Counted from the first letter of the stretch, positions 31,108-38,985 are shown. The stretch is DNA of 50,746 bases from Acinetobacter pecorum (GCF_014837015.1 NZ_JACSPT010000019.1:1-50746), one strand, 5' to 3'. The notes: generated by a model not told the origin, from the letters alone. Made by a program: numbers and translations.

Positions 31108-32145
31108 ATGTTAGATTTATCAGCTTTGGAAGGTATTGATCTAGGTAATCCTGCACCAGTAGCAGACGGAACACCTAAACAGATTCCACTTACAGATATT
31201 CTTGAAGATCCAGATCAGCCGCGTGTCGAATTTCCAGAAGATCAGATGCAAAAAATGGTCGAATCAATCAAGGCTCGTGGAGTTAAAACACCTATTAGTG
31301 TTAAACCCCACCCAACAGAACAAGGCAAGTGGATCATCAATTATGGAGCTAGACGTTTTAGAGCTTCAGTGATGGCTGGCAAGGAAACTATCCCTGCTTT
31401 TGTTGATAATGATCATGATGATTATGATCAGGTCATGGAGAATAAAGAACGCCTTAACCATTCACCTATTGAGCTTGCACTTTTCATCCAAAAGAAAATT
31501 AAGCAAGGCGAGAAGAAAAACGTAATCGCTAAAAAGTTAAATGAAGATCCTGTTTTTATTTCTACTCACCTAGCTTTAGTGGATATGCCAGAGTGCTTAT
31601 CTAAGGCTTATGATGCAGGTTTTAAATCTCCAAAGACTTTGTATGACTTACGCAAACTTTGGGAATCATTCCCTGAAGAAGTAAACGCTTGGGTGGATGA
31701 ATCTTTAGAGAATGGTCAAGACATTATCAGATCGAAAGTACAGGCTCTATCTAAAAAGTTAAAAGAACCTAAGCAAGCTGAAGCGACTGAAGCAGATCCA
31801 GAATCAGAACCACAGGCGCAAGAAAGCCAAGAGCAAACCGCTATTATTGATGATAATGAATCTTTCAATTTTAATGGGAATGATCAAGCTGAAGCGACTG
31901 AAGAACTTGAAGTTAAAAAACTGATGGATCAATCGAACCAGAAAGAGCAGCCAGAAGCTAAAGAAGAAGATCCAGACAAAATCAAAAAACCGCTTTTAGT
32001 TGTTATTCATGACGGCAGACAAGCGAACCTGATGCTTAATAAAAAGCCTTCTTCTTTGGGTTTTGCATGGATCAAATACGAAGATGGAACAGAGGTATCC
32101 GTAGATTGCAGCAGCCTTGAAATCGAGTATTTACAAGAAGCCTAA
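31108..32145 (+). CDS. parB: ParB/KorB-family partition protein and probable global repressor
   Basis: This 345-aa protein has an N-terminal ParB domain (about residues 23-110: ILEDPDQPRVEFPEDQMQKM, GARRFRASVMAG). A KorB-like helix-turn-helix follows (about 112-190: SPIELALFIQKKIKQGEKKNVIAKKL). An acidic Gln/Glu-rich linker comes next, and a C-terminal SH3-like domain typical of KorB (PLLVVIHDGRQANLMLNKKPSSLGFAWIKYEDG). KorB of IncP plasmids both segregates the plasmid and represses many operons through a TTTAGCSGCTAAA-type operator. By analogy this protein should bind the ten TTAGTCATGACTAA sites, including the one in its own promoter; that assignment is inference. Confidence 0.9.
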   Translation: MLDLSALEGIDLGNPAPVADGTPKQIPLTDILEDPDQPRVEFPEDQMQKMVESIKARGVKTPISVKPHPTEQGKWIINYGARRFRASVMAGKETIPAFVDNDHDDYDQVMENKERLNHSPIELALFIQKKIKQGEKKNVIAKKLNEDPVFISTHLALVDMPECLSKAYDAGFKSPKTLYDLRKLWESFPEEVNAWVDESLENGQDIIRSKVQALSKKLKEPKQAEATEADPESEPQAQESQEQTAIIDDNESFNFNGNDQAEATEELEVKKLMDQSNQKEQPEAKEEDPDKIKKPLLVVIHDGRQANLMLNKKPSSLGFAWIKYEDGTEVSVDCSSLEIEYLQEA

Positions 32146-32160
32146 ACCTACCAATGGAAA

Positions 32161-32189
32161 AAGACCTTGCTAATGCAAGGTCTTTTTTT
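32161..32189 (+). terminator. hairpin terminator after parB
   Basis: AAGACCTTGC-TAAT-GCAAGGTCTT followed by a T run. Confidence 0.9.
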
Positions 32190-32367
32190 GGGCGGGTTTT
32201 CCCGACCACCTAGCTTGATTACCCTTAGTCATGACTAAGGAGAAAAGAGGGAAAAAAGAAGATATATAATCTAGGGCAGGATAGGCAGTAGCCGTTAAAA
32301 TTGCCATTTTGTCACCCAGTTGATAGAATGGGATAAGCAAAATATTACTTTGCTTATGGAATTAATC
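32190..32367. other. oriT: origin of transfer (oriT) with IncP-type nick sequence
   Basis: The minus strand at 32285-32274 reads CCTATCCTGCCC, identical to the core nick region of IncP plasmids, where the cut is CCTATCCTG^C. The predicted nick is between the bases opposite 32277 and 32276. A small hairpin (CGGG-TTTT-CCCG) and the palindrome at 32223 lie on one side, and short inverted repeats on the other. The mobilisation genes begin 80 bp away. With this strand and polarity, parB, parA and the small genes enter the recipient first and the relaxase last. Confidence 0.75.
32223..32240. promoter_or_regulatory. TTAGTCATGACTAA palindrome (18-bp version) beside oriT
   Basis: CCTTAGTCATGACTAAGG, perfect over 18 bp. 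It is about 50 bp from the predicted nick and about 130 bp upstream of the mobilisation genes, so a KorB-like repressor here could control relaxase expression. Confidence 0.7.
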
Positions 32368-33027
32368 ATGACTAAAGACAATAAAATCTTTTTCAGAGTT
32401 GATCGGGCAGTGCTTGATTGGTGGGAAGCAAAGTGTGAAAAACAGGGAATTAAGAAAGGCGCACCTTTCCAAAAAGCGTTAGAACTTTCTTATCAAAAAG
32501 AGAATGATCCAGAATATTCAGGACAAGATTTTTCCTTGAATCTTGAAAAGGACTTAGCCGAAAAAATCTATCATTTAGCTAAGTTTGAAGAAGTAGATCC
32601 AGACGACCTGATAAAAAAAATGATCAAGGAAAAGTTATCTGAAATAGAAAAAACGCAAGACGTTATAGATGTATTTGAAAAAACATCACGCAAAGAATTA
32701 CGGCTTAAACCAAGTTTGATGAAAGCCATTAATGAAAAAGCAGCACAGATCGGCATGAAACCGAATCAATATATCATTTCGGTTTTAACAGCTAATGTCA
32801 CAAAAGATTCAATATTCTTTAGCCAGGAAGAAGCTCTTAAACTTGGTGAATCAAATAGTCAGCTTTTGGCGATTGGTAGAAACCTAAACCAAATGGCTAA
32901 GAATATGAATCAGGGTATTTATGAATCTTACGATAGAGAATTTGTCGAGCGAGTCCATCAGCTAGTAAAAGCTCAAGTTAGGCATGTTTTCACTCTATTA
33001 GAGCGCAATAAAAAGAGGTGGGAATAA
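32368..33027 (+). CDS. MobC-like relaxosome accessory protein
   Basis: The C-terminal 80 residues of this 219-aa protein (RLKPSLMKAINEKAAQIGMKPNQYIISVL ... NSQLLAIGRNLNQMAKNMN) match the MobC/BexRHH type that binds oriT and helps the relaxase. Two earlier segments repeat the same strand-helix-helix outline (KIFFRVDRAVLDWWEAKCEK, FSLNLEKDLAEKIYHLAKF), so it may be a triple ribbon-helix-helix protein. I start at MTKDNK (32368), where GGA lies seven bases upstream; an earlier ATG at 32356 is possible. Its stop overlaps the relaxase start (TAATG). Confidence 0.78.
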   Translation: MTKDNKIFFRVDRAVLDWWEAKCEKQGIKKGAPFQKALELSYQKENDPEYSGQDFSLNLEKDLAEKIYHLAKFEEVDPDDLIKKMIKEKLSEIEKTQDVIDVFEKTSRKELRLKPSLMKAINEKAAQIGMKPNQYIISVLTANVTKDSIFFSQEEALKLGESNSQLLAIGRNLNQMAKNMNQGIYESYDREFVERVHQLVKAQVRHVFTLLERNKKRWE

Positions 33028-34088
33028 TGGCTAACGGAAGCAGTAAGACTACCAGAGAAGTGCAAAGCACCTTGCTTGCTCATGGTGAGCAGCTACTTAA
33101 TGGATCTAAAGTTAGGCGTGTTAATCAGACCCAAAGTTTAGATACTTTTTTAAATGACCTGTCTAAGCCTAAAAATGGATCTGGCCATTCAGCTAAATCA
33201 TCTCCAAATAGCGTTAAAGCAACTTTAGATAGAATTAGTAAAAAGACCCCTGAAGTAATGGTCAAGGTTACTGGTGGAGGTAATTCTATGGGTAAGGTGA
33301 AAGCTCACATGGGATATATCACTCGGAATGGACAATTAGAGGGAATTGATCAGGACGGAAATAAAGTTAATGGTAAGGATGATATAGAAGATACTGCTGA
33401 AGATTGGCAAATGTCAGGTACACCTATTTCTGATGAAGAATCTAAATATAAGCAGGCTTTTAATATTGTATTATCTATGCCGAAAGGTACGGATGAAAAA
33501 GGCGTTTATGATGCTGCAAAAGAATTTGCAGAGGAACATTTTAAAGACCATAAATATATGATGGTGCAGCATACCTTTACCAATGACCCTTCAAAAGATC
33601 CAAGTGAAAACCCGCATGTGCATGTTGTTGTTAAAGCTGTTTCTGAAAAAGGTGATCGGTTAAATATTAGGAAGGCTGACCTTCAGGAATGGCGAGAAAG
33701 TTTTGCTGAAAAATTAAGATCCAGAGGGATTGAAGCGAATGCGACAAAACGTATAGCTAGGCTTCAAAAAAATAGAAGTGATAAGCAGTCAGTTAAACAA
33801 ATGAAAGAGCAGGGCAAATCGTTTAAGCGATATGGTAAAAATAAGGCCAGTCCAGAACGTGTCCAGAAAGCTAAACAGCAAGAAAAAGAAGCATTGACGC
33901 ATTACAAGGAAATTACTAAAGCTCTATCACAGTCACCAGATCCGCAAGATAGAAAACTAGCAGTTGATCTAGTGGACTATTTACGGAAAAAGGTAGAAGT
34001 TAAAAAACCAGTGCCACAGCCACAGATTCAACCTAATAAGCTAGATCTTCAACACGGAAAGAACAAGGGGAAAGAGCAAGACCGTTAA
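33027..34088 (+). CDS. MOBP-type relaxase
   Basis: This 353-aa protein should nick oriT and pilot the DNA strand. It has a relaxase domain at about residues 75-260 with the His-rich metal motif HTFTNDPSKDPSENPHVHVVVK (His182, His197, His199), and a candidate catalytic Tyr97 in AHMGYITRNG. This matches MOBP/VirD2-TraI relaxases, in keeping with the IncP-type nick at 32276. It has no primase or helicase domain. The C-terminal 90 residues are basic and Gln/Pro-rich. The ATG at 33027 is preceded by AGAGGTGG; an in-frame GTG at 33018 is less likely. Confidence 0.88.
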   Translation: MANGSSKTTREVQSTLLAHGEQLLNGSKVRRVNQTQSLDTFLNDLSKPKNGSGHSAKSSPNSVKATLDRISKKTPEVMVKVTGGGNSMGKVKAHMGYITRNGQLEGIDQDGNKVNGKDDIEDTAEDWQMSGTPISDEESKYKQAFNIVLSMPKGTDEKGVYDAAKEFAEEHFKDHKYMMVQHTFTNDPSKDPSENPHVHVVVKAVSEKGDRLNIRKADLQEWRESFAEKLRSRGIEANATKRIARLQKNRSDKQSVKQMKEQGKSFKRYGKNKASPERVQKAKQQEKEALTHYKEITKALSQSPDPQDRKLAVDLVDYLRKKVEVKKPVPQPQIQPNKLDLQHGKNKGKEQDR

Positions 34089-34133
34089 TAATATAAGGGA
34101 AGGATAAGGCGCAATACTGTGCTTTAGTGCCCT

Positions 34134-35069
34134 TTAAAAATCCTTAATTTTCTGAGTGGGCATACCTAATTTAAACATCCTATTAAGCTCAGAAATTGCA
34201 TATTTTAAATCTTTTTCAGGTATATGCTTAACATCAAAATATTCAATTTGGCCAAACCTAGCTTTATATAATGCAATTCGTTCTATTCTGTGTCGTTGCA
34301 TCTGCACTGTTGACGACATAATTCGATCCATTAAATAGAATAAGTAATACGATGTGATCTGCATACTGTCTTTAATCATAAATCCATGATTTTTTGTACT
34401 TTTATAGTCATATAGTGTTTCATCAATACAAATATCTGCATCTATCCCACCTAGTGCAACACGGATATTTGCAGAATATCTGGGATTGTATGTGATCAGA
34501 CTATCAGGCTTAATAAGACCATTCTTAATGAATACATTATCAAAATTTTTGACTAGGGAAGATATATCTTCATAAACCACTTTCTCCGTTGGTTTTAGTA
34601 TGTCTTTCTTTGTTGCTACTGGTAGAAATCCAGATCGCCATAGATTTTCTAATTTAGCCAAAAGAATAATTCCACCAATAAATTCTTCATTTAGTTCTAA
34701 ATCGTTTGATTTATTAGCCAGTAGAAAATCTATGTGATTTTGAATTTTTTTATACAATACCAAAATGCTTTTGTTTTTAGTTTCCTCTAGAAAGCTGATA
34801 ATTTTAGGCTGCTCAAATTCCTTAGCACTCAATTCAGTATTCGTGTAGTACGCACAAATTATTTTAGATAAGTAGTCAAATGCTGTACCAACCAAGCCTG
34901 AATCATAACTACTCGTTAATTTATGTTCACTCATAACTTCATAATTAGTAAAAGGAGGAATACCACTGTAAGTTTTGAAATCTTTTTTTTGGGGTGCGAC
35001 ACTTTTTATAATTTCTTTTACTTCTTTGCACTTAGGATCTGAAGATTTCAGTATCGACATTAAAGACAT
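34134..35069 (-). CDS. putative RecB/Cas4-like PD-(D/E)XK nuclease
   Basis: I do not recognise the family of this 311-aa protein by name, but the C-terminal half carries the pieces of a RecB-type nuclease. These are Asp210/Asp212 in GGIDADICIDE, the D-x-K motif at Asp221-Lys223 (LYDYKS) and a following QxxxY motif (Gln237, Tyr241). GTAFDYL at about 61-67 may correspond to the N-terminal RecB motif. It is transcribed toward the relaxase from the opposite strand and has its own unit. It may process transfer or recombination intermediates, or act against foreign DNA; neither is shown. Confidence 0.6.
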   Translation of the reverse strand: MSLMSILKSSDPKCKEVKEIIKSVAPQKKDFKTYSGIPPFTNYEVMSEHKLTSSYDSGLVGTAFDYLSKIICAYYTNTELSAKEFEQPKIISFLEETKNKSILVLYKKIQNHIDFLLANKSNDLELNEEFIGGIILLAKLENLWRSGFLPVATKKDILKPTEKVVYEDISSLVKNFDNVFIKNGLIKPDSLITYNPRYSANIRVALGGIDADICIDETLYDYKSTKNHGFMIKDSMQITSYYLFYLMDRIMSSTVQMQRHRIERIALYKARFGQIEYFDVKHIPEKDLKYAISELNRMFKLGMPTQKIKDF

Positions 35070-35140
35070 ATTTTATACTCTTTATCCATATAGTTACTAT
35101 TCAAACAATTTTAAAGATATTAAAGACTAGATTGAAAAAT

Positions 35141-35530
35141 CTAAGTTTTTATTCTTTCTAATGCAAATTGAATCTTTTCTTTGGGGCAGTACTGCTTTTG
35201 GGAAAATTTTTCCATTACAGCCGACCCAATAATTTTTTTATCTGCATTAAAGAAAAATATCTCTAAGTCATAAGGTACATTGACCATATTAAAACAGGTA
35301 TAAATCGGCTTGTTCCACGTAAAGACTAACGGCTTTAATGAGGGATTTTCTTTAAAACCTATTTCTTGATCATGTTCCCTATATAGGTACAGAGCTGTTA
35401 ATTTTTTTCCGTTAAAGCTAAACGTCTTTACTTCTTTATCTTGATCAAAGTAAGGGTTGTAAACCTGTTTAAAGGCCATAACAGACACTACTATTAAAAG
35501 AGCTATAAACGCTGCATATTTTAATTTCAA
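35141..35530 (-). CDS. DUF192-family protein
   Basis: This 129-aa protein has an N-terminal membrane anchor or signal (about residues 5-20, YAAFIALLIVVSVMAF). The DUF192 core LVFTWNKPIYTCFNMVNVPYDLEIFFFNADKKIIG corresponds to the usual W-x-K ... CFWMKNTxIPLDI pattern. The family is widespread, with no established biochemical role. The palindrome TTAGTCATGACTAA lies 52 bp upstream of its start, between it and umuC, so it may belong to the regulon. Confidence 0.7.
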   Translation of the reverse strand: MKLKYAAFIALLIVVSVMAFKQVYNPYFDQDKEVKTFSFNGKKLTALYLYREHDQEIGFKENPSLKPLVFTWNKPIYTCFNMVNVPYDLEIFFFNADKKIIGSAVMEKFSQKQYCPKEKIQFALERIKT

Positions 35531-35581
35531 TTCCTGTTATTCCTTTTAGCCAGGTGGCAAGTCACATGAAAAAAAATTGTC

Positions 35582-35595
35582 TTAGTCATGACTAA
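35582..35595. promoter_or_regulatory. TTAGTCATGACTAA palindrome upstream of the DUF192 gene
   Basis: Exact 14-bp copy ending immediately beside the umuC stop codon. It is the last copy on this side; no copies occur in the metal island. Confidence 0.7.
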
Positions 35596-36891
35596 TTATT
35601 TAACACTCATAAGTTGATCCCATTTAAAGTAATTGGGAGACAGCTTATTACGTGACATATTCCAATTTCTATCAGGTAGCATACTGGCACCTAATCCTAT
35701 TTTGCTCTTACCAAATTTATTCTGTATATCATCGAGTGAATCCATAAGCTTATTACTTGATTCTATCTTATTCATGTCCGTGAATAGGTCATAAATATGA
35801 GTAGCTTTAGGTTCAAGACAAGTGAGGATAACACCACATTTTTTAAATCCAATATTCTTCTGGTATAGCTGATCAACCATTGAGGTAACAATTTTAGAAA
35901 GTAATAAACTATTGTCTGAAGGATCAGGTAAAGCGTAAGACAAAGATTTATTATAAAAAGGCTCAGAACTATCAAATGGATTAGATTGAACAAAACTAAT
36001 AATACAGCCACATAGTAAATTTTCACTTCTTAAACGGCTTACGGCATCTTGAACATAAAGAGTAATCGCTTCTTTAAGATCCTCACAGCTATAAACTTTC
36101 TGGCCAAAGGAACGGCTTGCTATTATTTGTTTTCTCGCTTTAGGACTTTGCTCAATTTCAATGCAGGAAATTCCCTGTAATTCTAATAATGTTCTGTGCA
36201 TGACTATGGAGAATTGATCTCTAATAATTAAGGGTGAAGTACAGACAAAATCTAGAACTGTACTAATGCTTAGGCTATTCAGCTTTTTAGTATGCTTTCT
36301 ACCAATACCCCATACTTCACTAACTTCTATAGATTGATATAAGCCCTCAATCGAACAATAGTCCATTGAAACAAGGTTACATACACCTTTTAAATAACTA
36401 TTCTTTTTAGCGATATGATTAGCCATTTTTGCTTCTGTTTTAGTCCGTCCAATTCCAATACAGGCCGGCAAACCTAGCCAACGTGATAGCCGATCCAGAA
36501 TTAAATAAGCATAAGCAGTTAGATCATAATTTGAGGCATAAGCAGTTAAATCTAAAAAGCATTCATCAATCGAATAAATTTCTTGTTCTTGAGGTGTAAC
36601 AAATTCAGCTAGGACTTTTATAAATCTGCGGGACATTTCCGCATATAGAGCATAATTACTAGAAAGGACTGTAATGTTGTGCTGCTCTACAAGATCCTTG
36701 AGTTGAAAAAGAGGTACACCCATCTTTATTCCTAAGTCTTTAGCTTCTTGTGAACGAGCCACAGCACAACCGTCATTATTAGATAATACGATTACTGGTT
36801 TATTATTCAGGCTTGGATTAAAGACACGTTCACAACTTACATAACAGTTATTAATGTCTACCAAAGCAAAGATCTTATTTTGATTTTCCAT
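35596..36891 (-). CDS. umuC: UmuC-type DNA polymerase V catalytic subunit
   Basis: This 431-aa Y-family translesion polymerase has the N-terminal FALVDINNCYVSCERVFNP motif, NNDGCAVARSQEAKDLGIKMG and the catalytic YSIDECFLDLT (Asp-Glu pair). A helix-hairpin region (GIGRKHTKKLNSLSI) and little-finger domain follow. Length is similar to chromosomal UmuC. It follows umuD by 24 bp in an operon. Plasmid UmuDC copies raise mutagenesis after DNA damage. Confidence 0.95.
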   Translation of the reverse strand: MENQNKIFALVDINNCYVSCERVFNPSLNNKPVIVLSNNDGCAVARSQEAKDLGIKMGVPLFQLKDLVEQHNITVLSSNYALYAEMSRRFIKVLAEFVTPQEQEIYSIDECFLDLTAYASNYDLTAYAYLILDRLSRWLGLPACIGIGRTKTEAKMANHIAKKNSYLKGVCNLVSMDYCSIEGLYQSIEVSEVWGIGRKHTKKLNSLSISTVLDFVCTSPLIIRDQFSIVMHRTLLELQGISCIEIEQSPKARKQIIASRSFGQKVYSCEDLKEAITLYVQDAVSRLRSENLLCGCIISFVQSNPFDSSEPFYNKSLSYALPDPSDNSLLLSKIVTSMVDQLYQKNIGFKKCGVILTCLEPKATHIYDLFTDMNKIESSNKLMDSLDDIQNKFGKSKIGLGASMLPDRNWNMSRNKLSPNYFKWDQLMSVK

Positions 36892-36915
36892 GTAGATTAG
36901 ACCAATAGGATTAGA

Positions 36916-37497
36916 TTATTTATGTTTCCTAAATGGCTTAATGACAAAGGTCACGACACCCCATATTAATAATTCTTGGCAATCATTAAGGTGAATATCG
37001 TCATAATCTGGATTTTCAGCTTTAAGCCAACACTTATCACCTTCAACCATTAATCGCTTAACGGTGAAATCATTGTCAATTAAGGCAATAACAATATCTT
37101 CGTGTTTAGCTTCAAGACTACGATCCACTAGAAGCTCATCATCAATTTCAATGCCTGCGTCACGCATGGAAAGAGAAGCAACTTTGACAACAAATGTTGC
37201 AGCTTCATTTTTCACAAGGTGTTCATTCATATCTAAAGTTTTATCAATATAATCCTGTGCGGGAGAGGGGAAACCAGCAGCTACTTTTTCAGAAGCCAAA
37301 GGAATACGTTTAAATGTTGTAGGATTAATTAAGGTAATAGAAGCCACATCATTGAAAGTAGGCTTTTTATTGCCCGCTAAGAAATTTTTAATCTCTACAA
37401 TACGCGATTCTGGTACACGCATAGTCTTAGTTGGTTCATTATAAATTGCCTTTCTTCCTGAACCTTTCCTATAACCACCTTTTGTATTCGCATTCAT
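36916..37497 (-). CDS. umuD: UmuD-type self-cleaving SOS protein (UmuDAb-like)
   Basis: This 193-aa S24 peptidase has cleavage site Ala74-Gly75 (KVAAGFPSP), catalytic Ser110 (ASLSM) and Lys147 (FTVKRLM). The N-terminal extension of about 60 residues (GGYRKGSGRKAIYNEPTKTMRVPE ...) is longer than E. coli UmuD and resembles Acinetobacter UmuDAb, which acts as a LexA-like repressor in a genus without LexA. A perfect 25-bp dyad 9 bp upstream is a likely operator, so this protein or chromosomal UmuDAb/DdrR probably controls the operon. Confidence 0.9.
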   Translation of the reverse strand: MNANTKGGYRKGSGRKAIYNEPTKTMRVPESRIVEIKNFLAGNKKPTFNDVASITLINPTTFKRIPLASEKVAAGFPSPAQDYIDKTLDMNEHLVKNEAATFVVKVASLSMRDAGIEIDDELLVDRSLEAKHEDIVIALIDNDFTVKRLMVEGDKCWLKAENPDYDDIHLNDCQELLIWGVVTFVIKPFRKHK

Positions 37498-37505
37498 AAA
37501 AGCCC

Positions 37506-37530
37506 ATTTGATTTTGTGACAAAATCAAAT
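37506..37530. promoter_or_regulatory. umuD operator: perfect dyad
   Basis: ATTTGATTTTG and its exact inverse CAAAATCAAAT flank TGA. This is close to the UmuDAb-type operators upstream of damage-inducible polymerase genes in Acinetobacter. It ends 9 bp before the umuD start codon. Confidence 0.75.
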
Positions 37531-37589
37531 AATAATACTTAGCCTACAAGATAGACAATTAAATAATGATGAAAGGTATAAGATTTTCT

Positions 37590-38409
37590 GGCACTGTTGC
37601 AAATAGGCTGACATGATAAGCTAAATATCTTATTTATTTCGAGATACAGCAGATGAATCCCTTCCACGGTCGGCACTTTCAAGGTGAAATCATTCTTTGG
37701 GCTGTTCGTTGGTATTGTAAATATGGCATCAGCTATCGTGAACTTCAAGAAATGCTCGCTGAGCGAGGCATCAATGTGGATCACAGTACAATTTATCGTT
37801 GGGTTCAGCGTTATGCTCCAGAAATGGAAAAACGGTTACGCTGGTATTGGCGTAATCCTACAGATTTACATTCATGGCATATGGATGAGACTTATATCAA
37901 AGTGAAGGGGCGATGGACTTACCTGTATCGCGCAGTTGATCAACGTGGTCATACGATTGACTTTTACCTTTCCGCTAGACGGAACAGTAAATCAGCCTAT
38001 AGTTTTCTAGGAAAGATCTTCAATACGGTGAAAAAATGGCAAATTCCACGGGTCATCAATATAGATAAAGCAGCGACCTATGGCCATGCTTTATCACGAT
38101 TAAAGCGAGAAGGAAAATGTCCAGTAGATATTGAGCACAGGCAAATTAAGTATAAAAATAATGTCATTGAATGTGATCATGGTAAGTTAAAGCGAATCAT
38201 CAGAGCCACATTAGGATTCAAATCTATGAAGACGGCTTATGCCACAATTAAAGGTATTGAAGTCATGCGTGCACTACGTAAAGGACAAGCATCGTCATTT
38301 TATTATGGTCAGCCTCAGGGTGAAGTGTGTCTAATCAACAGGGTTTTCGGTCTCTAAGCACTTTTTAAAGGGAACTTCATCGACTCAAATCTCTATTTGC
38401 AACAGTGCC
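37590..38409 (+). mobile_element. IS6-family insertion sequence, copy 1 (820 bp)
   Basis: Terminal inverted repeats GGCACTGTTGCAAATA at both ends define an 820-bp element of the IS1006/IS1008 group. The flanking 8-mers (GATTTTCT and CATTGAAA) differ, so there is no target duplication at this copy, and it may have formed by replicative co-integration or a later deletion. The left 26 bp after the repeat differ from those of copy 2, while the transposase 3' end matches closely. Confidence 0.93.
37653..38357 (+). CDS. IS6-family transposase, copy 1
   Basis: This 234-aa DDE transposase has the N-terminal helix-turn-helix (ISYRELQEMLAERGINVDHSTIYRWVQRY) and catalytic residues in HMDETYIKV, INIDKAATY and NVIECDHGKLK. 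The usual INTDKAPTYG motif is here INIDKAATYG, with two changes next to the second Asp; activity is therefore uncertain. It catalyses replicative transposition and co-integrate formation. It is the same length as the copy at 48 kb and about 90 percent alike by eye, with an identical last 60 residues. Confidence 0.93.
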   Translation: MNPFHGRHFQGEIILWAVRWYCKYGISYRELQEMLAERGINVDHSTIYRWVQRYAPEMEKRLRWYWRNPTDLHSWHMDETYIKVKGRWTYLYRAVDQRGHTIDFYLSARRNSKSAYSFLGKIFNTVKKWQIPRVINIDKAATYGHALSRLKREGKCPVDIEHRQIKYKNNVIECDHGKLKRIIRATLGFKSMKTAYATIKGIEVMRALRKGQASSFYYGQPQGEVCLINRVFGL

Positions 38410-38498
38410 CATTGAAATGGGATTAAAAAAAAATACTTTATTTTTAATATTATGATTATATGTAGTTCAACTAATGGTGTGATAGGTTTTAGTTATAA

Positions 38499-38537
38499 AC
38501 TTATTCATTCAGGAATTATATTGCTGAATGAATAAGT
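38499..38537. terminator. 14-bp stem hairpin
   Basis: ACTTATTCATTCAG and its exact inverse enclose an 11-base loop. It lies between IS copy 1 and the small secreted gene, with only a weak T run, so it is a possible terminator or mRNA end. Confidence 0.5.
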
Positions 38538-38563
38538 CTAATTGATTTATTTATGCAACCCAA

Positions 38564-38782
38564 CTATTCATTTGATTCATTTGATTCATTTGATTCATTT
38601 GATTCATTTGATTCATTTGATTCATTATTTTTAACTTGTTTTTGTTTAGAATTTTCAACTTTAGAAGCTTTTAAATTTTTTTCAAGAAATAACAATCCGC
38701 CATCTGCATAACTAAAACTTGCGATACTAAAGAATGCACTAATTAACAGTAATTTAGTACAAAATTTATTTTTGAATAGCAT
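38564..38782 (-). CDS. small secreted protein with Asn-Glu-Ser repeats
   Basis: This 72-aa product has a signal peptide (KLLLISAFFSIASFSYA, cleavage near residue 26) and then a short basic region. It ends with six Asn-Glu-Ser units plus Asn-Glu. The tail is encoded by perfect 9-bp repeats and comes right up to the stop codon. No family is recognised. It could be a metal-island accessory, as acidic periplasmic peptides may bind cations, but this is conjecture. Confidence 0.5.
   Translation of the reverse strand: MLFKNKFCTKLLLISAFFSIASFSYADGGLLFLEKNLKASKVENSKQKQVKNNESNESNESNESNESNESNE
38567..38626. repeat. 9-bp tandem repeat (TTCATTTGA), 6.7 copies
   Basis: Six perfect units and a partial seventh encode the Asn-Glu-Ser tail on the minus strand. 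Copy-number change would keep the reading frame. Confidence 0.92.
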
Positions 38783-38985
38783 GTTTATTTACTCTCATTT
38801 AATACTTGTTAGATATTCTAACTTTAAAGAATTAACACCCAGAGGACTCATAAATTACATTCTTGTAATTTTAAAATGTCTCAGGATGGTGTTTAAAGTG
38901 CGTGTGATAAATAGAAGTGTAATACAGGAAAATGGTAAGGTTTATCAGCCTAGTCATCTGTCCATTATGTAGAAAGAGCAGCACT

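Noticed and set aside
32361..32374. additional TTAGTCATGACTAA copy at the mobC start
   Set aside because: It reads TTAATCATGACTAA, and most of the match comes from MTK codons; I do not count it.
38772..38972. plus-strand 66-aa frame before czcD
   Set aside because: It starts inside the secreted-peptide gene, has no ribosome site and no recognisable features.
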